Positions 17,206 to 27,586 of a stretch of DNA of 64,000 bases are shown one piece after another. A program made the translations under genes and the position numbers. This stretch comes from Bifidobacterium actinocoloniiforme DSM 22766 (GTDB taxonomy: Bacteria > Actinomycetota > Actinomycetes > Actinomycetales > Bifidobacteriaceae): assembly GCF_001263395.1 (NCBI RefSeq), contig NZ_CP011786.1, positions 186,001 through 250,000 on the forward strand, written 5' to 3'. The first letter of the stretch is position 1. Each line of letters starts with the position of its first letter. The notes under the pieces were generated by a model, which was not told the DNA's origin, searched no databases, and saw only the letters and a list, made by a program, of their open reading frames with translations.

Positions 17206-20200
17206 GTGAGCCAATCCACGAGTGAAGGCGGGAACAGTAGTCAGCGGGCGGCATCAGTCTACCCGAAAGCGGTCGAAGGGGGAGCCGCCGACCGCGTGGG
17301 TCCCAGCCCGTCCTTCCCTGATATGGAGGAAGGCGTCCTGGAGTACTGGGACCGTGACGACAGCTTCCGCAAATCCGTGGACGCCCGCCCCTCCGGCGAC
17401 CACAGCCAGAACGAGTTCGTCTTCTTCGACGGCCCGCCCTTCGCCAACGGCCTGCCTCACTACGGCCACCTGCTCACTGGCTACGCCAAAGACGTGATTC
17501 CCCGCTACCAGACCATGAAAGGCCGCAAGGTCAAGCGCGTCTTCGGCTGGGACACCCATGGCCTGCCCGCCGAGCTGGAGGCCCAGAAGGAGCTGGGCAT
17601 CGAGTCGGTGGACCAGATCGAGCAGATGGGCATCGAGAAGTTCAACGACGCTTGCCGCGCCTCGGTCCTGAAGTACACCCAGGAGTGGAAGGACTACGTG
17701 CACCGTCAGGCACGGTGGGTGGATTTTGACCACGGCTACAAGACGCTCGACATCCCTTACATGGAATCGGTCATGTGGGCCTTCAAACAGCTCTACAACA
17801 AGGGCCTGGCCTACCAGGGCTACCGCGTGCTGCCTTACTGCCCCAAGGACCGCACGCCCCTGTCCGCCCACGAGCTGCGCATGGACGCGGACGTTTACCA
17901 GGACCGGCAGGACACCACCGTGTCCGTGGCCGTCCGCCTGCGCGACGAGGACGACGCCTACGCCGTCTTCTGGACCACCACGCCTTGGACGGTTCCCACC
18001 AACTTCTCAATTGTGGTAGGCGCGGACATCGACTACGTCGAGGTGCAGCCGGTCGAGGGCAAGTTCGCTGGCAAGAAGTTCTACCTGGGCCGCGACCTGC
18101 TTGGCAACTACGACAAGGAGCTGGGGGAGGGGTATAAGGTCCTGCGGGAGCTCAAGGGCTCCGACATGGTGGGTTGGCGCTACTGGCCGGTCTTCCCCTA
18201 CTTCGCCGGCGACCAGGCCGTGGCCGAGGGCGGTGTGCCCGGGGCCAACGCCTACCAGATTTTCACCGCCGACTATGTGGACACCGCTGAAGGCACCGGC
18301 CTGGTCCACCAAGCCCCCTACGGCGAAGACGATATGAACACGCTCAACGAGCACGGCATCCATTCCACCGACGTGCTGGACGCCGGCTGCAGGTTCACCG
18401 CCGCCTGCCCCGACTACGAGGGCGAGTACGTGTTCGACGCGAACAAGCCCATCCTGCGCAACCTGCGCGCCGGCGACGGTCCCCTGGCTCGCGTGCCCGA
18501 GGACCACCGGGCCCTGCTCTTCCAGGAGAAGTCCTACGTGCACTCCTACCCGCACTGCTGGCGCTGCGGCACTCCGCTGATTTACAAGCCGGTCTCCTCC
18601 TGGTTCGTCTCGGTCACTAAGATCAAGGACCAGATGCTGGACCTGAACCAGCAAATCAACTGGATTCCCAGCAACGTGAAGGATGGGCAGTTCGGTAAGT
18701 GGCTGGCCAATGCCCGGGACTGGTCCATCTCCCGCAACCGCTTCTGGGGTTCGCCCATCCCTGTGTGGGTCTCGGACGACCCGACCCACCCGCGCGTGGA
18801 CGTATATGGGTCCCTGGACGAGCTCAAGCGGGACTTCGGCGATTACCCACGCGACGGCAAGGGCGAGATCAACATGCACCGGCCGTACATCGACCGTCTG
18901 ACCCGGCCCAACCCGGACGACCCTAGCGGCAAGTCCACCATGCGCCGAATCACCGACGTGATGGACTGCTGGTTCGAGTCCGGATCCATGCCCTTCGCCC
19001 AGTTCCACTACCCCTTTGAGAACAAGGAGTACTTCGAGCAGCATTTCCCGGCGGACTACGTGGTGGAGTACATCGGGCAGACCCGCGGATGGTTCTACGT
19101 GCTGCATGTGATGGCGACGGCCCTGTTCGGCAAGCCCGCCTTCAAGAACGTCATCTGCCACGGCATCGTCCTGGGCGACGACGGGCAGAAGATGAGCAAG
19201 CACCTGCGCAACTACCCGGATGTCAACGGCGTGTTCAACGACTACGGTTCCGACGCCATGCGCTGGTTCCTCATGAGCTCGCCCATCCTGCGCGGCGGCA
19301 ACCTGATCGTGACCGCCAAAGGCATCCGCGATACGGTCCGCCAAGTCATGCTGCCGATCTGGAGCTCGTACTACTTCTACACCCTCTATGCCAACGCGGC
19401 CAACGGGGGAGCTGGATACGACGCCCATCGGCTGCTGCCTGAGGAGGCGGACGGCCTGGCGGCCATGGACCGCTACCTGCTGGCGGCCTGCCGCCGGTTG
19501 GTCGAGGGAGTGGAGCGCTCGCTGAACGATTTCGCCATCGCCGACGCCTGCGCTGAGGCCAGCGAGTTCATCGACCTGCTGACCAACTGGTACATCCGCA
19601 ACAACCGTGACCGCTTCTGGCAGGAGGACAAGCAGGCCTTCAACACCCTGTACACCGTCCTCGAGGTCTTCACTCGGGTCATCGCGCCCCTGGCCCCTAT
19701 GGAGGCCGAGGAGGTTTGGCGGGGCCTGACCGGCGGCGAGTCGGTTCATCTGGCCGACTGGCCGTTCGTAGCGGATGAAGCCACTGGTGAGCCCACCGAG
19801 CTGGGCCTGGTTTTGAAGGCCGACCCAGGGCTCCTGACCGCTATGGAGAAGGTGCGCGAAATTGTTTCCTCCGTACTCTCCTTGCGTAAGTCCGAGCGGA
19901 TTCGCGTCCGCCAACCCTTGGCTCGCCTGGCTGTGATTGTGGAGGCGCCGGAGGCGGTCAGCCCCTACGAGGATGTGCTCAAGTCGGAGCTCAATGTCAA
20001 AGCCATCGACTTCTCTACGCTCGCCCAAGCCGAGTCGCGCGGACTGCGGCTGGTCCAGGAGCTCAAGGTCAATGCGCGTGCTGCCGGCCCTCGCCTGGGC
20101 AAGCAGGTTCAGGAGGTCATCAAGGCGTCCAAGGCCGGTGATTGGCGGCAGAATGGCGGCCAGGTGGTCGCGGTGACCCCCGCTGGCGATGTACCCCTGG

Positions 20201-20559
20201 AACCGGCTGAGTACGAGCTGACCAACCGTGTGGAGGAGGGCGAAGGCGAGGGCGTCGGCTCCAAGGCTTCGGCGGCCCTGCCTACCGGTGGTTTCGTGAT
20301 TCTCGATACCCAGTTGAGCGAGGAACTCGAGGCCGAGGGCTATGCGCGCGATTTGATCCGCGAGGTCCAGGATGCTCGTAAGGCCGCCGGGCTCGACATC
20401 GCCGACCGGATCAGCCTGACCCTGACCTTGCCCACGGCGGAAGCTTCCAAGGCAAGCCGGTTCGAGTCCTTGATCGCCTCCGAAACCCTGGCCACCAGCG
20501 TGGCCATCGAGTCCAGCGACTCCGTCCAGGAGCCCCAGGTCCAGGTAACCAAGGCCTGA
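17206..20559 (+). CDS. ileS: Isoleucine-tRNA ligase
   Basis: A 1117-residue class I aminoacyl-tRNA synthetase that charges tRNA-Ile. It shows the HIGH-type signature HYGH (residues 85-88), the KMSKS-type loop KMSKH (662-666), a large editing domain, and the anticodon-binding part. Length and motifs (WDTHGLPAELEAQKELGI, CWRCGTPLIYKP) are those of the eukaryote-like (type 2) IleRS, the form linked to low mupirocin sensitivity and intrinsic mupirocin resistance of bifidobacteria. GTG 17206 starts 8 bp after AGGAG, the site that the T-box hairpin hides. A 21-bp hairpin follows the stop codon. Confidence 0.96.
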   Translation: MSQSTSEGGNSSQRAASVYPKAVEGGAADRVGPSPSFPDMEEGVLEYWDRDDSFRKSVDARPSGDHSQNEFVFFDGPPFANGLPHYGHLLTGYAKDVIPRYQTMKGRKVKRVFGWDTHGLPAELEAQKELGIESVDQIEQMGIEKFNDACRASVLKYTQEWKDYVHRQARWVDFDHGYKTLDIPYMESVMWAFKQLYNKGLAYQGYRVLPYCPKDRTPLSAHELRMDADVYQDRQDTTVSVAVRLRDEDDAYAVFWTTTPWTVPTNFSIVVGADIDYVEVQPVEGKFAGKKFYLGRDLLGNYDKELGEGYKVLRELKGSDMVGWRYWPVFPYFAGDQAVAEGGVPGANAYQIFTADYVDTAEGTGLVHQAPYGEDDMNTLNEHGIHSTDVLDAGCRFTAACPDYEGEYVFDANKPILRNLRAGDGPLARVPEDHRALLFQEKSYVHSYPHCWRCGTPLIYKPVSSWFVSVTKIKDQMLDLNQQINWIPSNVKDGQFGKWLANARDWSISRNRFWGSPIPVWVSDDPTHPRVDVYGSLDELKRDFGDYPRDGKGEINMHRPYIDRLTRPNPDDPSGKSTMRRITDVMDCWFESGSMPFAQFHYPFENKEYFEQHFPADYVVEYIGQTRGWFYVLHVMATALFGKPAFKNVICHGIVLGDDGQKMSKHLRNYPDVNGVFNDYGSDAMRWFLMSSPILRGGNLIVTAKGIRDTVRQVMLPIWSSYYFYTLYANAANGGAGYDAHRLLPEEADGLAAMDRYLLAACRRLVEGVERSLNDFAIADACAEASEFIDLLTNWYIRNNRDRFWQEDKQAFNTLYTVLEVFTRVIAPLAPMEAEEVWRGLTGGESVHLADWPFVADEATGEPTELGLVLKADPGLLTAMEKVREIVSSVLSLRKSERIRVRQPLARLAVIVEAPEAVSPYEDVLKSELNVKAIDFSTLAQAESRGLRLVQELKVNARAAGPRLGKQVQEVIKASKAGDWRQNGGQVVAVTPAGDVPLEPAEYELTNRVEEGEGEGVGSKASAALPTGGFVILDTQLSEELEAEGYARDLIREVQDARKAAGLDIADRISLTLTLPTAEASKASRFESLIASETLATSVAIESSDSVQEPQVQVTKA

Positions 20560-20564
20560 TTCCA

Positions 20565-20621
20565 GACGGCCCAAGAGAGTCCCGCAGGTGCTCCCAGCCG
20601 GCGGGACTCTCTTGGGCCGTC
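20565..20621. terminator. Very long hairpin after ileS
   Basis: Two 21-bp arms (20565-20585 and 20601-20621) are perfect inverse complements, separated by 15 bp. The hairpin begins 5 bp after the ileS stop. It has no T-run on either side, so it may work as a bidirectional or Rho-assisted terminator or an mRNA 3' barrier. The converging gene ends at 20716. Confidence 0.75.
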
Positions 20622-20715
20622 CTGAGAGGTAGTATGGGGCGCACGTAGCGCGCGATACGGCGCACACCTGAAACAGTTAAGGAAGACGGACCGCTGGGTC
20701 GTCCGGCCTGTAGGC

Positions 20716-21921
20716 TCAGGCGTTAAAGGCGTACTTATCCATCCGCCCGAAGGCCTCTTTGACCCGGCTCAACGGCAGGGCCAGGTTGACGCGGATGGCG
20801 CAGGGGTGCTGGAACATGCGGCCATCCTGCACGGCGACGCCGACATCCCACAGGCGCTTCTCCAAATCGTCCAAGCTGGTCCGGTGTCTCTCGCACCACT
20901 TGGTGCAGTCCAGAAAAAGCATGTAGGTGCCCTCCGGCTTGGAGGCTTCTACCCCGTCGAAATGCCGTGCTATGTAGTCGCAGGCGTAGTCCACGTTGGC
21001 GGTCAAGGTCTGGCACAGCTCGTCCACCCACTCGTAGCCTTCCGGCTGGTAGGCGCCGATCAGGGCGTGCATGGAGAGCACGTTCATGTCGTTGTAGTGG
21101 GACTTGGAGTCCTTGGCCAGCACACGGTCGCGCAGGTACTTGTTGTAGATGATGTGGTATGAGCCGACTAACCCGGCCAGATTGAAGGTCTTGGAAGGCG
21201 CGTACATGGCGGCGACGCGATTGCGGGCGTCGTCCGAGACGGACTGGGTCGGGGTGTGCTTGTGGCCGCCGATCATGATATCAGACCAAATCTCGTCGGA
21301 GACGACCACGCAGTCGTTGGCCCGGTAAACCTCCATGGCTTGTGTGATCTCCTCCGGCTCCCAGACCCGCCCGCAGGGGTTGTGGGGGTTGCAGAAGATG
21401 GCCACATGGATGTTGTTCTCCTTGAGTTTCGCGTCCATGTCAGCGTAATCCATGCGCCACACGCCCCCTGAATCCTTCTTGAGCGGGGAGTGGACGATAC
21501 GCAAGCCGTTGTTCGAGCAAGCGCCGGTGAACCCGATGTAGGTGGGGGAGTGGACCAAGACCGGGTCCCCGGGGGACGCGAAGGCCGTCAGGGTGGAGAT
21601 GACACCGCCCAGGACGCCGTTCTCGTAGCCGATGTGCTCCCGGCTCAAACCGGTGACTCCGTTGCGGCGGGACTGCCAGCGGATGATTGAGTCGAAATAC
21701 TCGTCCGTGGGCGCGAAGTAGCCGTAAGCGGGGTGCTTGGCTCTCTCGATGATCGCCTGGGGGATGGTGGGAACAGTCGGGAAGTTCATGTCCGCCACCC
21801 ACATGGGGATGACGTCGAAACCCTCTTTGGGCGGTTTGGGGGCGGATCCCTGGCCTAGGCCGTCAACCGAGATCGCGTCCTTGCCGTGCCTGTCCATGAT
21901 CGATGTGAAATCATACTTCAT
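20716..21921 (-). CDS. MalY/PatB-type PLP-dependent C-S lyase/aminotransferase
   Basis: A 401-residue fold-type I PLP enzyme starting MKYDFTSIMDRHGKDAIS. The PLP-binding lysine lies in YAPSKTFNLAGL; VSDEIWSDIMIGG holds the Asp that contacts the pyridine ring, and FCNPHNPCGRVW is the conserved NP loop. These match the MalY/PatB group, which cleaves cystathionine or cysteine conjugates to pyruvate, ammonia and a thiol. ATG 21921 follows AAAGGACGG; the open frame extends upstream without support. It lies 57 bp downstream of the aldo/keto reductase gene on the same strand and is probably co-transcribed with it. Confidence 0.88.
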   Translation of the reverse strand: MKYDFTSIMDRHGKDAISVDGLGQGSAPKPPKEGFDVIPMWVADMNFPTVPTIPQAIIERAKHPAYGYFAPTDEYFDSIIRWQSRRNGVTGLSREHIGYENGVLGGVISTLTAFASPGDPVLVHSPTYIGFTGACSNNGLRIVHSPLKKDSGGVWRMDYADMDAKLKENNIHVAIFCNPHNPCGRVWEPEEITQAMEVYRANDCVVVSDEIWSDIMIGGHKHTPTQSVSDDARNRVAAMYAPSKTFNLAGLVGSYHIIYNKYLRDRVLAKDSKSHYNDMNVLSMHALIGAYQPEGYEWVDELCQTLTANVDYACDYIARHFDGVEASKPEGTYMLFLDCTKWCERHRTSLDDLEKRLWDVGVAVQDGRMFQHPCAIRVNLALPLSRVKEAFGRMDKYAFNA

Positions 21922-21978
21922 GCTCCACCGTCCTTTCCGCCGCCCCGAGTGGAGCCCAGCCAGCGGCATTGCTCGCCT

Positions 21979-22920
21979 TCAGGAACCAACCTTAGCGCTG
22001 ACCTCGTCCAAGGCGCGCGTCTCGTCCGCGGACAGGTCCAACTCAGCGGCGGCCAGCAGGGCCGGGAGTTGCTCGGGAATGCGGGCGGAGGCGATGGGCG
22101 CGGCGACTTGCGGGCGTGCCTTGAGCCAAGCCAGGGCTACCGTCGCCAATTCCACGCCGCGCGCGCTGGCGATTCGATCCAGCTCGGCGACCACGTCCAG
22201 GCCAGCGGGCGTGAAGTAGTCCTTGACCATGCCTTCGCGCTGCCTGCCCTTCAGGTCGTCCATAGTGCGGTATTTGCCGGTCAGGAAGCCAGCGGCCAGT
22301 GAGAAGTAGGAGAAGACCGCCAGGTTCTCATCTCGCGCCACTTCCATCAGCCCGTCCTCGTAGTCCTTGCGGTGCACCAGGTTGTACTGGGGTTCCAGGG
22401 CCACCGGCGCTGTCAGACCGTTCTCCTTGGCGATGCGGAACCACTCGCGGATGCGCTCGGGCGTGTAGTTGGACAGGCCGATGGCTCGGATCTTGCCCTC
22501 CTTGACCAGCTTGTCGAAGGCCGCGGCCGTCTCCTCCAAGGGGGTCTGCTCATCGTCGAAGTGGGCGTAGTAGAGGTCGATCACGTCCACGCCCAGGCGC
22601 AGCAGGGATTCCTCGGCCGCTGCTTGCACATTCTTGGCCGATAGCCCTTGATACTGGGGGTGCTGGCTGACCTTGCTGGCCACCATGACCTGGTCGCGCT
22701 TGCCGGAAAGGGCCAGCCAACGGCCCAGCACGATCTCGGATTCACCGCCTGAGTGGCCCGGAGCCCATGCCGAATACACATCCGCCGTGTCGATCAGGTT
22801 GCCGCCCGCGTCCGCATAAGCGTCCAGGACCCGCCTTGAATCAGCTTCGGAACTGGTCCAGCCGAAGGTGTTACCGCCAAGGACCAGTGGGAAGACCTCC
22901 CTGTCGTTGATGCGCGCCAT
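21979..22920 (-). CDS. Aldo/keto reductase
   Basis: A 313-residue (beta/alpha)8 NADPH-dependent oxidoreductase. The catalytic tetrad is visible: Asp and Tyr in NLIDTADVYSAW, Lys in MVASKVSQH, His in LYYAHFDDEQTPLEET. The cofactor-binding part near the end is typical (ARIPEQLPALLAAAELDLS). Sequence style fits the AKR11/12 (YdhF/general stress 69-like) group. ATG 22920 is preceded by GAAAGGCAGG. It is the first gene of a probable two-gene unit with the C-S lyase. The carbonyl substrate is unknown. Confidence 0.88.
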   Translation of the reverse strand: MARINDREVFPLVLGGNTFGWTSSEADSRRVLDAYADAGGNLIDTADVYSAWAPGHSGGESEIVLGRWLALSGKRDQVMVASKVSQHPQYQGLSAKNVQAAAEESLLRLGVDVIDLYYAHFDDEQTPLEETAAAFDKLVKEGKIRAIGLSNYTPERIREWFRIAKENGLTAPVALEPQYNLVHRKDYEDGLMEVARDENLAVFSYFSLAAGFLTGKYRTMDDLKGRQREGMVKDYFTPAGLDVVAELDRIASARGVELATVALAWLKARPQVAAPIASARIPEQLPALLAAAELDLSADETRALDEVSAKVGS

Positions 22921-23676
22921 CGCTGCCTGCCTTTCCCGCGCCCTCGCAAACCGGGTGCCGGCCTGGGGCGCTGATCATCGTTCATTGCCGTTTCGCTTTC
23001 GATTGTGCTCGCCTGGTCTGACTTCGCGCTTCCTGCGCAACCGGCGTGGCCCCGGCCTGGCGGCGCGAATAGGTGGGGCATGGGTCGTGGCGGGGTTTTG
23101 CGGATAAGCGGAAGGCGGAACCTTCCGGTCTCAGGCCTGTCCTGCGCTCGGAAGGCGGTCGTGGACTGTGCGTTCCTTGCGCTGCTGCCGAGCATTGTGC
23201 TTCCGGGGGTCATGCTGTTCGTGGTGCCCGACTAGCGGGCGTTTGATGGGATGCTCTGGTGAGTCCCGTTGGATGGTCGCCAAAGTCAGTCCGGTCGTTA
23301 ACCGGCTTAAGGCCGAAACGGTCACCGGGGCCCAGGGGAACCACGACGGGCCTTTGATTCGGGCTAAGTCGGCTGTGGACCCGGTTGAGGCCGCTCGGCA
23401 TGAGGAGAAAACTAACATCCGGTGGTCACGGCAGCCTCCCCAGGTTGGAATCAAGGCGCGGGCCACCTCGCCGCCGAGAAGCCAGCCTGCAGGGCGGGGC
23501 CATGCCAAGCCGGACCCGTGCGTCCGCGGAGGGGCCTCTCCCACGAGCCCCGCCTCTGGTCGGGGCCCTGCGCCCCTATCGTGCGTTTTCCTTTGCCTGG
23601 GGCCTATGGGAGAATGATCGCACCGGGTCGGCCGCTGACCGACCGGACGCGCCGGAAGCGCCGGAAGGGTGAGTTC
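22921..23676. other. 756-bp spacer, no gene recognised
   Basis: The spacer lies between the divergent aldo/keto reductase and ABC transporter genes. Frames on both strands exist but have Arg/Pro/Gly-biased translations typical of non-coding high-GC DNA. The frame at 23005-23235 ends in a hydrophobic stretch (AVVDCAFLALLPSIVLPGVM) that might be the tail of a decayed membrane protein. The ABC gene's ribosome-binding site (GGAAGGGTGAG) is at the right end. I see no riboswitch or operator. Confidence 0.35.
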
Positions 23677-26550
23677 ATGCTGCTGATTAAGGATATCTCT
23701 AAGGAATACTGTACCGGGGGACTGACCCAAAAAGCCCTGGACGGGGTGAGCCTGAACCTGCGGGACAGCGAGTTCGTGGCGGTCTTGGGGCCGTCCGGGT
23801 CGGGCAAGACCACCCTGCTTAACGTCATCGGCGGCCTGGACCGCTGCGATTCGGGCGATTTGGTGATTAATGGAGTCTCCACCAAGCGTTACAAGGACCG
23901 GGATTGGGACTCCTACCGCAACCATACGGTCGGTTTCGTCTTCCAGTCCTATAATCTGATCCCTCACCAGTCCATCATCTCGAACGTCGAGTTGGCGCTG
24001 ACCATCTCAGGCGTGCCTCGCGCCGAACGCCGGGGACGGGCCAGGCAGGCCCTGGAACAGGTGGGGTTGGGCGATCACCTGGACAAGCGGCCCAACCAGT
24101 TGTCCGGCGGGCAGATGCAGCGGGTGGCGATCGCCCGCGCCTTGGTTAACGACCCTTCGATAGTGCTCGCCGACGAGCCGACCGGCGCCCTGGATTCGCA
24201 GACTTCGGTGCAGATAATGGATTTACTCAAGCAAGTGGCCAAGGATCGGTTAGTGGTCATGGTGACCCACAACCCGGAACTGGCCCGCGAGTACGCCACC
24301 CGCATCGTCGAGCTGCACGACGGCTCCATCGTGTCCGATTCCGACCCCCTGCAGATCGAAGGCTCGGGGCTCAAGCGGGCCCGCCACCGCAAGATGGGCA
24401 AGGCCTCCATGTCTCTGGGCACTTCCCTGGCCCTGTCCTTCAATAACTTGCGCTCCAAGAAGGCGCGGACCTTCCTGACCTCCTTCGCTGGGTCGATTGG
24501 CATCATTGGCATAGCGCTGATTCTCGCCGTGTCCACTGGGGTCCATGCATATATCGATAAAGTCCAGGAAGACACGATGACCGCCTACCCGATCTCCATC
24601 CAGGAGCAGTCTTTCGACTTGAACAAGATCGTCGGCTCCTCCCAGGAGGGCGCCCAATCCAAACAGGCCGGCAAGGGCGCAGGCGACGCCATCTACCCGG
24701 ACGATTCGGCCATCACCTCCGCATCCGCCCTGACCTCCTCGATCTCGACCAACAACCTGTCCGCCTTCAAGCAATACCTGGACAACCCCAAGAGCGAGAT
24801 TCGCTCCCACATAGGCCGGGTTGGCATGCAGTACTCCTACGATGCAAAATTCTCGGTCTATGACCACGACCCCAAGGGCACGCTGGTCTCCGCCTCCGGG
24901 GTCACAATCGGCGGTCAGGGCGGTGGCATGGCATCACAGATGGCCTCCATGAACCCTAATTCAAGCGATCCCTCACAGGTGCAGTCCATGCAGATGGCGG
25001 CTTTGACCGGTAAGGCCCAGGCCAAGTCATCCCCGTCCTCCTTCACCGAGATCATGCCCGGACAAGACGAGGCGCGCGCCCCGATCGGCCGCGTGATTCA
25101 AGACAACTACCAGGTGCTCAAAGGCTCCTGGCCCAAAGACAAGGACCAGGTGGTGCTGGTCCTGGACTCGAACGACCGCATCCCTTTGGCCACCCTGTAC
25201 GAGCTGGGGCTGAAGCCGGCGGGCGACTACAACGACATGATGGCCAAGCTCAATAACGGGCAGAAGGTCAAGACCGACACGGCTAAGCTCGATTACGATC
25301 AAGCCATGAAGCAGAGCCTGGACCTGGTGCCCGCCTCCGACCAGTACGTGCAGGACGCGGACGGCCACTACCGGTACGTGGGCGACGATGCCGGCGAGGT
25401 GGCCAAACTGGCCGAGAAAGCCCTGAAACTCAAGATTGTGGGCATCGTCAAGCCGGTCCACAAGGCATCGGCCACGCCGCTGCCAGCCGGGGTGGGCTAC
25501 CCGCGTGCCTTGACCGATTACCTGATTGATTACGCGGCCAAGAGCCCGGTCGTCTCCGCCCAACAGGCCGACCGGGAGCACAATGCGCTGAACGGTCTGG
25601 CTTTCAGCGCCCCTGACGATGGGGCCAAGGCTCAGCAAGCGAAGGATTACGTGGCTTCCCTGGATCAAGTCTCCAAGGCGGCGATGGGGACGGCTGTGAT
25701 GAGCTCGGGGCAGTCCGGGCAGGCTGGCCAGGTGCAAGGCCAGGTGGCAGGGCAGTCAGGTGCTCAGGGGCAGACCCGGGCCCAGGGCAGGGACGGGCAG
25801 GCCGTGGCCGGTACGCCAGCAGCCCAGCAGGCAGCTCGGCAAGCCGCCGCCGCAGCCTCCTTCGACCGCTACATGGCCACGGCCGGCACCGATAAGCTGG
25901 TCTCCATCTACGAGCAGTACGTGCGCCCCCAAGTGGGCTCCTACAAGGACAACATGACATCCTTCGGCCTCATCAGCCGCTCCGCACCGTCCTCAATCAA
26001 GATCTACGCCGACTCCTTCGAGGCCAAGCAGGCCATCACCGACGCGATCAACAGCTACAACGACCGAGCCAAAAAGGCGGACAAAATCACTTATACCGAC
26101 TATGTGGGGCTGATGATGAGCTCGGTGACGACCATTATCAACGTGATCTCCGGCGTTCTCATCGCCTTCGTCTCGGTCTCGCTGATCGTCTCCTCGATCA
26201 TGATCGGCATCATCACCTACATCTCGGTGTTGGAGCGGACCAAGGAGATTGGGATCCTACGGGCTATGGGGGCGTCCAAGCGCAACGTCTCCCAGGTGTT
26301 CGACGCGGAGACCGGCATCATCGGCCTGCTCTCCGGCATATTGGGCGTGGGGGTGACCCTCTTGCTGCTCATACCCGGCAACGCGCTGATTCACCGCTTG
26401 ATGGGCACCAGCGAGGTCAATGCCTTCCTGCCGGTCCGGGCGGGCGTGATCCTAGTGGTCTTGAGCGTGCTGTTGACCCTGCTGGGCGGACTCATACCAG
26501 CCAGGAAAGCCGCCAAGCAAGACCCAGCCACGGCCCTGCGCACCGAGTAG
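23677..26550 (+). CDS. ABC transporter, MacB/FtsX-type ATPase-permease fusion
   Basis: A 957-residue single-chain transporter. The N-terminal ATPase has Walker [10 protein letters not shown] (residues 38-46), signature LSGGQMQR (142-149) and Walker B IVLADEP (162-168). One membrane helix follows (about 265-290), then a very large extracytoplasmic region of about 520 residues, and three C-terminal helices (about 820-850, 877-898, 922-943) forming an FtsX/MacB permease domain that ends in [18 protein letters not shown]. The outer domain contains a Gln/Gly/Ala-rich insert (about 676-728). ATG 23677 follows GGAAGGGTGAG; longer in-frame starts are unsupported. MacB-type proteins are mechanotransmitters for export of peptides, lipids or drugs. 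No partner gene adjoins, so the role is open. Confidence 0.85.
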   Translation: MLLIKDISKEYCTGGLTQKALDGVSLNLRDSEFVAVLGPSGSGKTTLLNVIGGLDRCDSGDLVINGVSTKRYKDRDWDSYRNHTVGFVFQSYNLIPHQSIISNVELALTISGVPRAERRGRARQALEQVGLGDHLDKRPNQLSGGQMQRVAIARALVNDPSIVLADEPTGALDSQTSVQIMDLLKQVAKDRLVVMVTHNPELAREYATRIVELHDGSIVSDSDPLQIEGSGLKRARHRKMGKASMSLGTSLALSFNNLRSKKARTFLTSFAGSIGIIGIALILAVSTGVHAYIDKVQEDTMTAYPISIQEQSFDLNKIVGSSQEGAQSKQAGKGAGDAIYPDDSAITSASALTSSISTNNLSAFKQYLDNPKSEIRSHIGRVGMQYSYDAKFSVYDHDPKGTLVSASGVTIGGQGGGMASQMASMNPNSSDPSQVQSMQMAALTGKAQAKSSPSSFTEIMPGQDEARAPIGRVIQDNYQVLKGSWPKDKDQVVLVLDSNDRIPLATLYELGLKPAGDYNDMMAKLNNGQKVKTDTAKLDYDQAMKQSLDLVPASDQYVQDADGHYRYVGDDAGEVAKLAEKALKLKIVGIVKPVHKASATPLPAGVGYPRALTDYLIDYAAKSPVVSAQQADREHNALNGLAFSAPDDGAKAQQAKDYVASLDQVSKAAMGTAVMSSGQSGQAGQVQGQVAGQSGAQGQTRAQGRDGQAVAGTPAAQQAARQAAAAASFDRYMATAGTDKLVSIYEQYVRPQVGSYKDNMTSFGLISRSAPSSIKIYADSFEAKQAITDAINSYNDRAKKADKITYTDYVGLMMSSVTTIINVISGVLIAFVSVSLIVSSIMIGIITYISVLERTKEIGILRAMGASKRNVSQVFDAETGIIGLLSGILGVGVTLLLLIPGNALIHRLMGTSEVNAFLPVRAGVILVVLSVLLTLLGGLIPARKAAKQDPATALRTE

Positions 26551-26573
26551 GGGCGTCCGGCGGCGCGGCAGGC

Positions 26574-27425
26574 TCAGCTTTCGAGGAAGCCTGGAATCGC
26601 GGCGCCGTCGGCGTAACCCTTGCGGTACATGCGCTCCATGCCCTCCTGGTTGCGGTTGAGCGTGTTCAATCCGCACAACTCGTCGGGCGCGACGATCAGG
26701 GCCTTGCCCTGGCCCTCGAGTTCGTGGGCAAAGTCCAGCTGTTCGTTGTAGGTACGGTAGCGGTTCCTCAGGCTTTCGGCCGCATTCGGGTAGGTGCGCT
26801 CCAGGAACCGGGCGGGTAGGGAGTCGGGCTTGGGGGAGCGGTGGAAGTCCCTCTGGCGGGTGAGCACCACGACCACCTTGTCGGCCCCGTCGTCCAGCGC
26901 ACGTTGCACTGGGATGGGGTCGGCCATGCCGCCGTCGTAGTAAGGCTCACCGTTGACCATGTAAGGCTGGTTGGCCACCGGCACCGAGGACGAGGCCTTC
27001 ATGATCGAGTAGTCGTCTTGGTGGATGTCCCTCTTGTCGAAGTAACGGGGCTTTCCAGTCAGGGCATCCATGGCCACGACCGTGAATTCGGTTGGGTTCG
27101 CCGCCAGGGCCGGGTAGTCCAGGGGGTATTCGCCATCGGAGTTGGACAGTGTGCTGTACACGTAATCCAGGTTCGCGAAGTTGCGGCTTTTGACGAAGTT
27201 GGAGGGGGAGGCGTATTCCTTCCGCGCCGAGTAGACGGAGTAGAAGCGGTAGGTGCGGCCCGGCTGGCCTGCCAAGTAGGAGGAAAGGTTGGCTGAACCG
27301 GCCGATACCCCATAGCAGTGGTCGAACGTCAAGCCCAGGTCCATGATCCGATCCAAGACCCCTGCCGCGTACACACCCCTGAAACCGCCGCCCACGTCGA
27401 TGATCGCCGTGCGATGAGCACCCAT
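26574..27425 (-). CDS. Patatin-like phospholipase/acyl hydrolase
   Basis: A 283-residue patatin-domain protein. The oxyanion-hole loop GGGFRG (12-17), nucleophile Ser41 in GVSAGS, and Asp164 in DGGMADP make the full Ser-Asp dyad. It belongs to the RssA/YjjU-like cytoplasmic group; no signal peptide is seen. It should hydrolyse acyl esters of phospholipids or similar lipids, though the natural substrate is unknown. It lies 161 bp downstream of murI on the same strand. Confidence 0.88.
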   Translation of the reverse strand: MGAHRTAIIDVGGGFRGVYAAGVLDRIMDLGLTFDHCYGVSAGSANLSSYLAGQPGRTYRFYSVYSARKEYASPSNFVKSRNFANLDYVYSTLSNSDGEYPLDYPALAANPTEFTVVAMDALTGKPRYFDKRDIHQDDYSIMKASSSVPVANQPYMVNGEPYYDGGMADPIPVQRALDDGADKVVVVLTRQRDFHRSPKPDSLPARFLERTYPNAAESLRNRYRTYNEQLDFAHELEGQGKALIVAPDELCGLNTLNRNQEGMERMYRKGYADGAAIPGFLES

Positions 27426-27586
27426 GCCGGCCCCTTTCCTCGTTCCTTGTGTCTTAGCTTATCCTGCGGTTCCGGTCCTGGCTGGAGGCCCGCGCCGTTC
27501 TCCTCGTTACGCGGCTTTCCCTTCCGGTCGGGCTGACCATGCAACAACGCCCCAAGCATATGCGCCCGCTTGGGACAAACCCCGAC

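Noticed and set aside
18007-20667. Open frame of 886 codons antisense to ileS
   Set aside because: It is a shadow of ileS codon usage with no motif and no ribosome-binding site.
23131-23967. Minus-strand gene of 278 codons overlapping the ABC transporter start
   Set aside because: It overlaps the Walker A region of the ABC gene in antisense and has a His/Arg/Pro-rich, domain-free translation.
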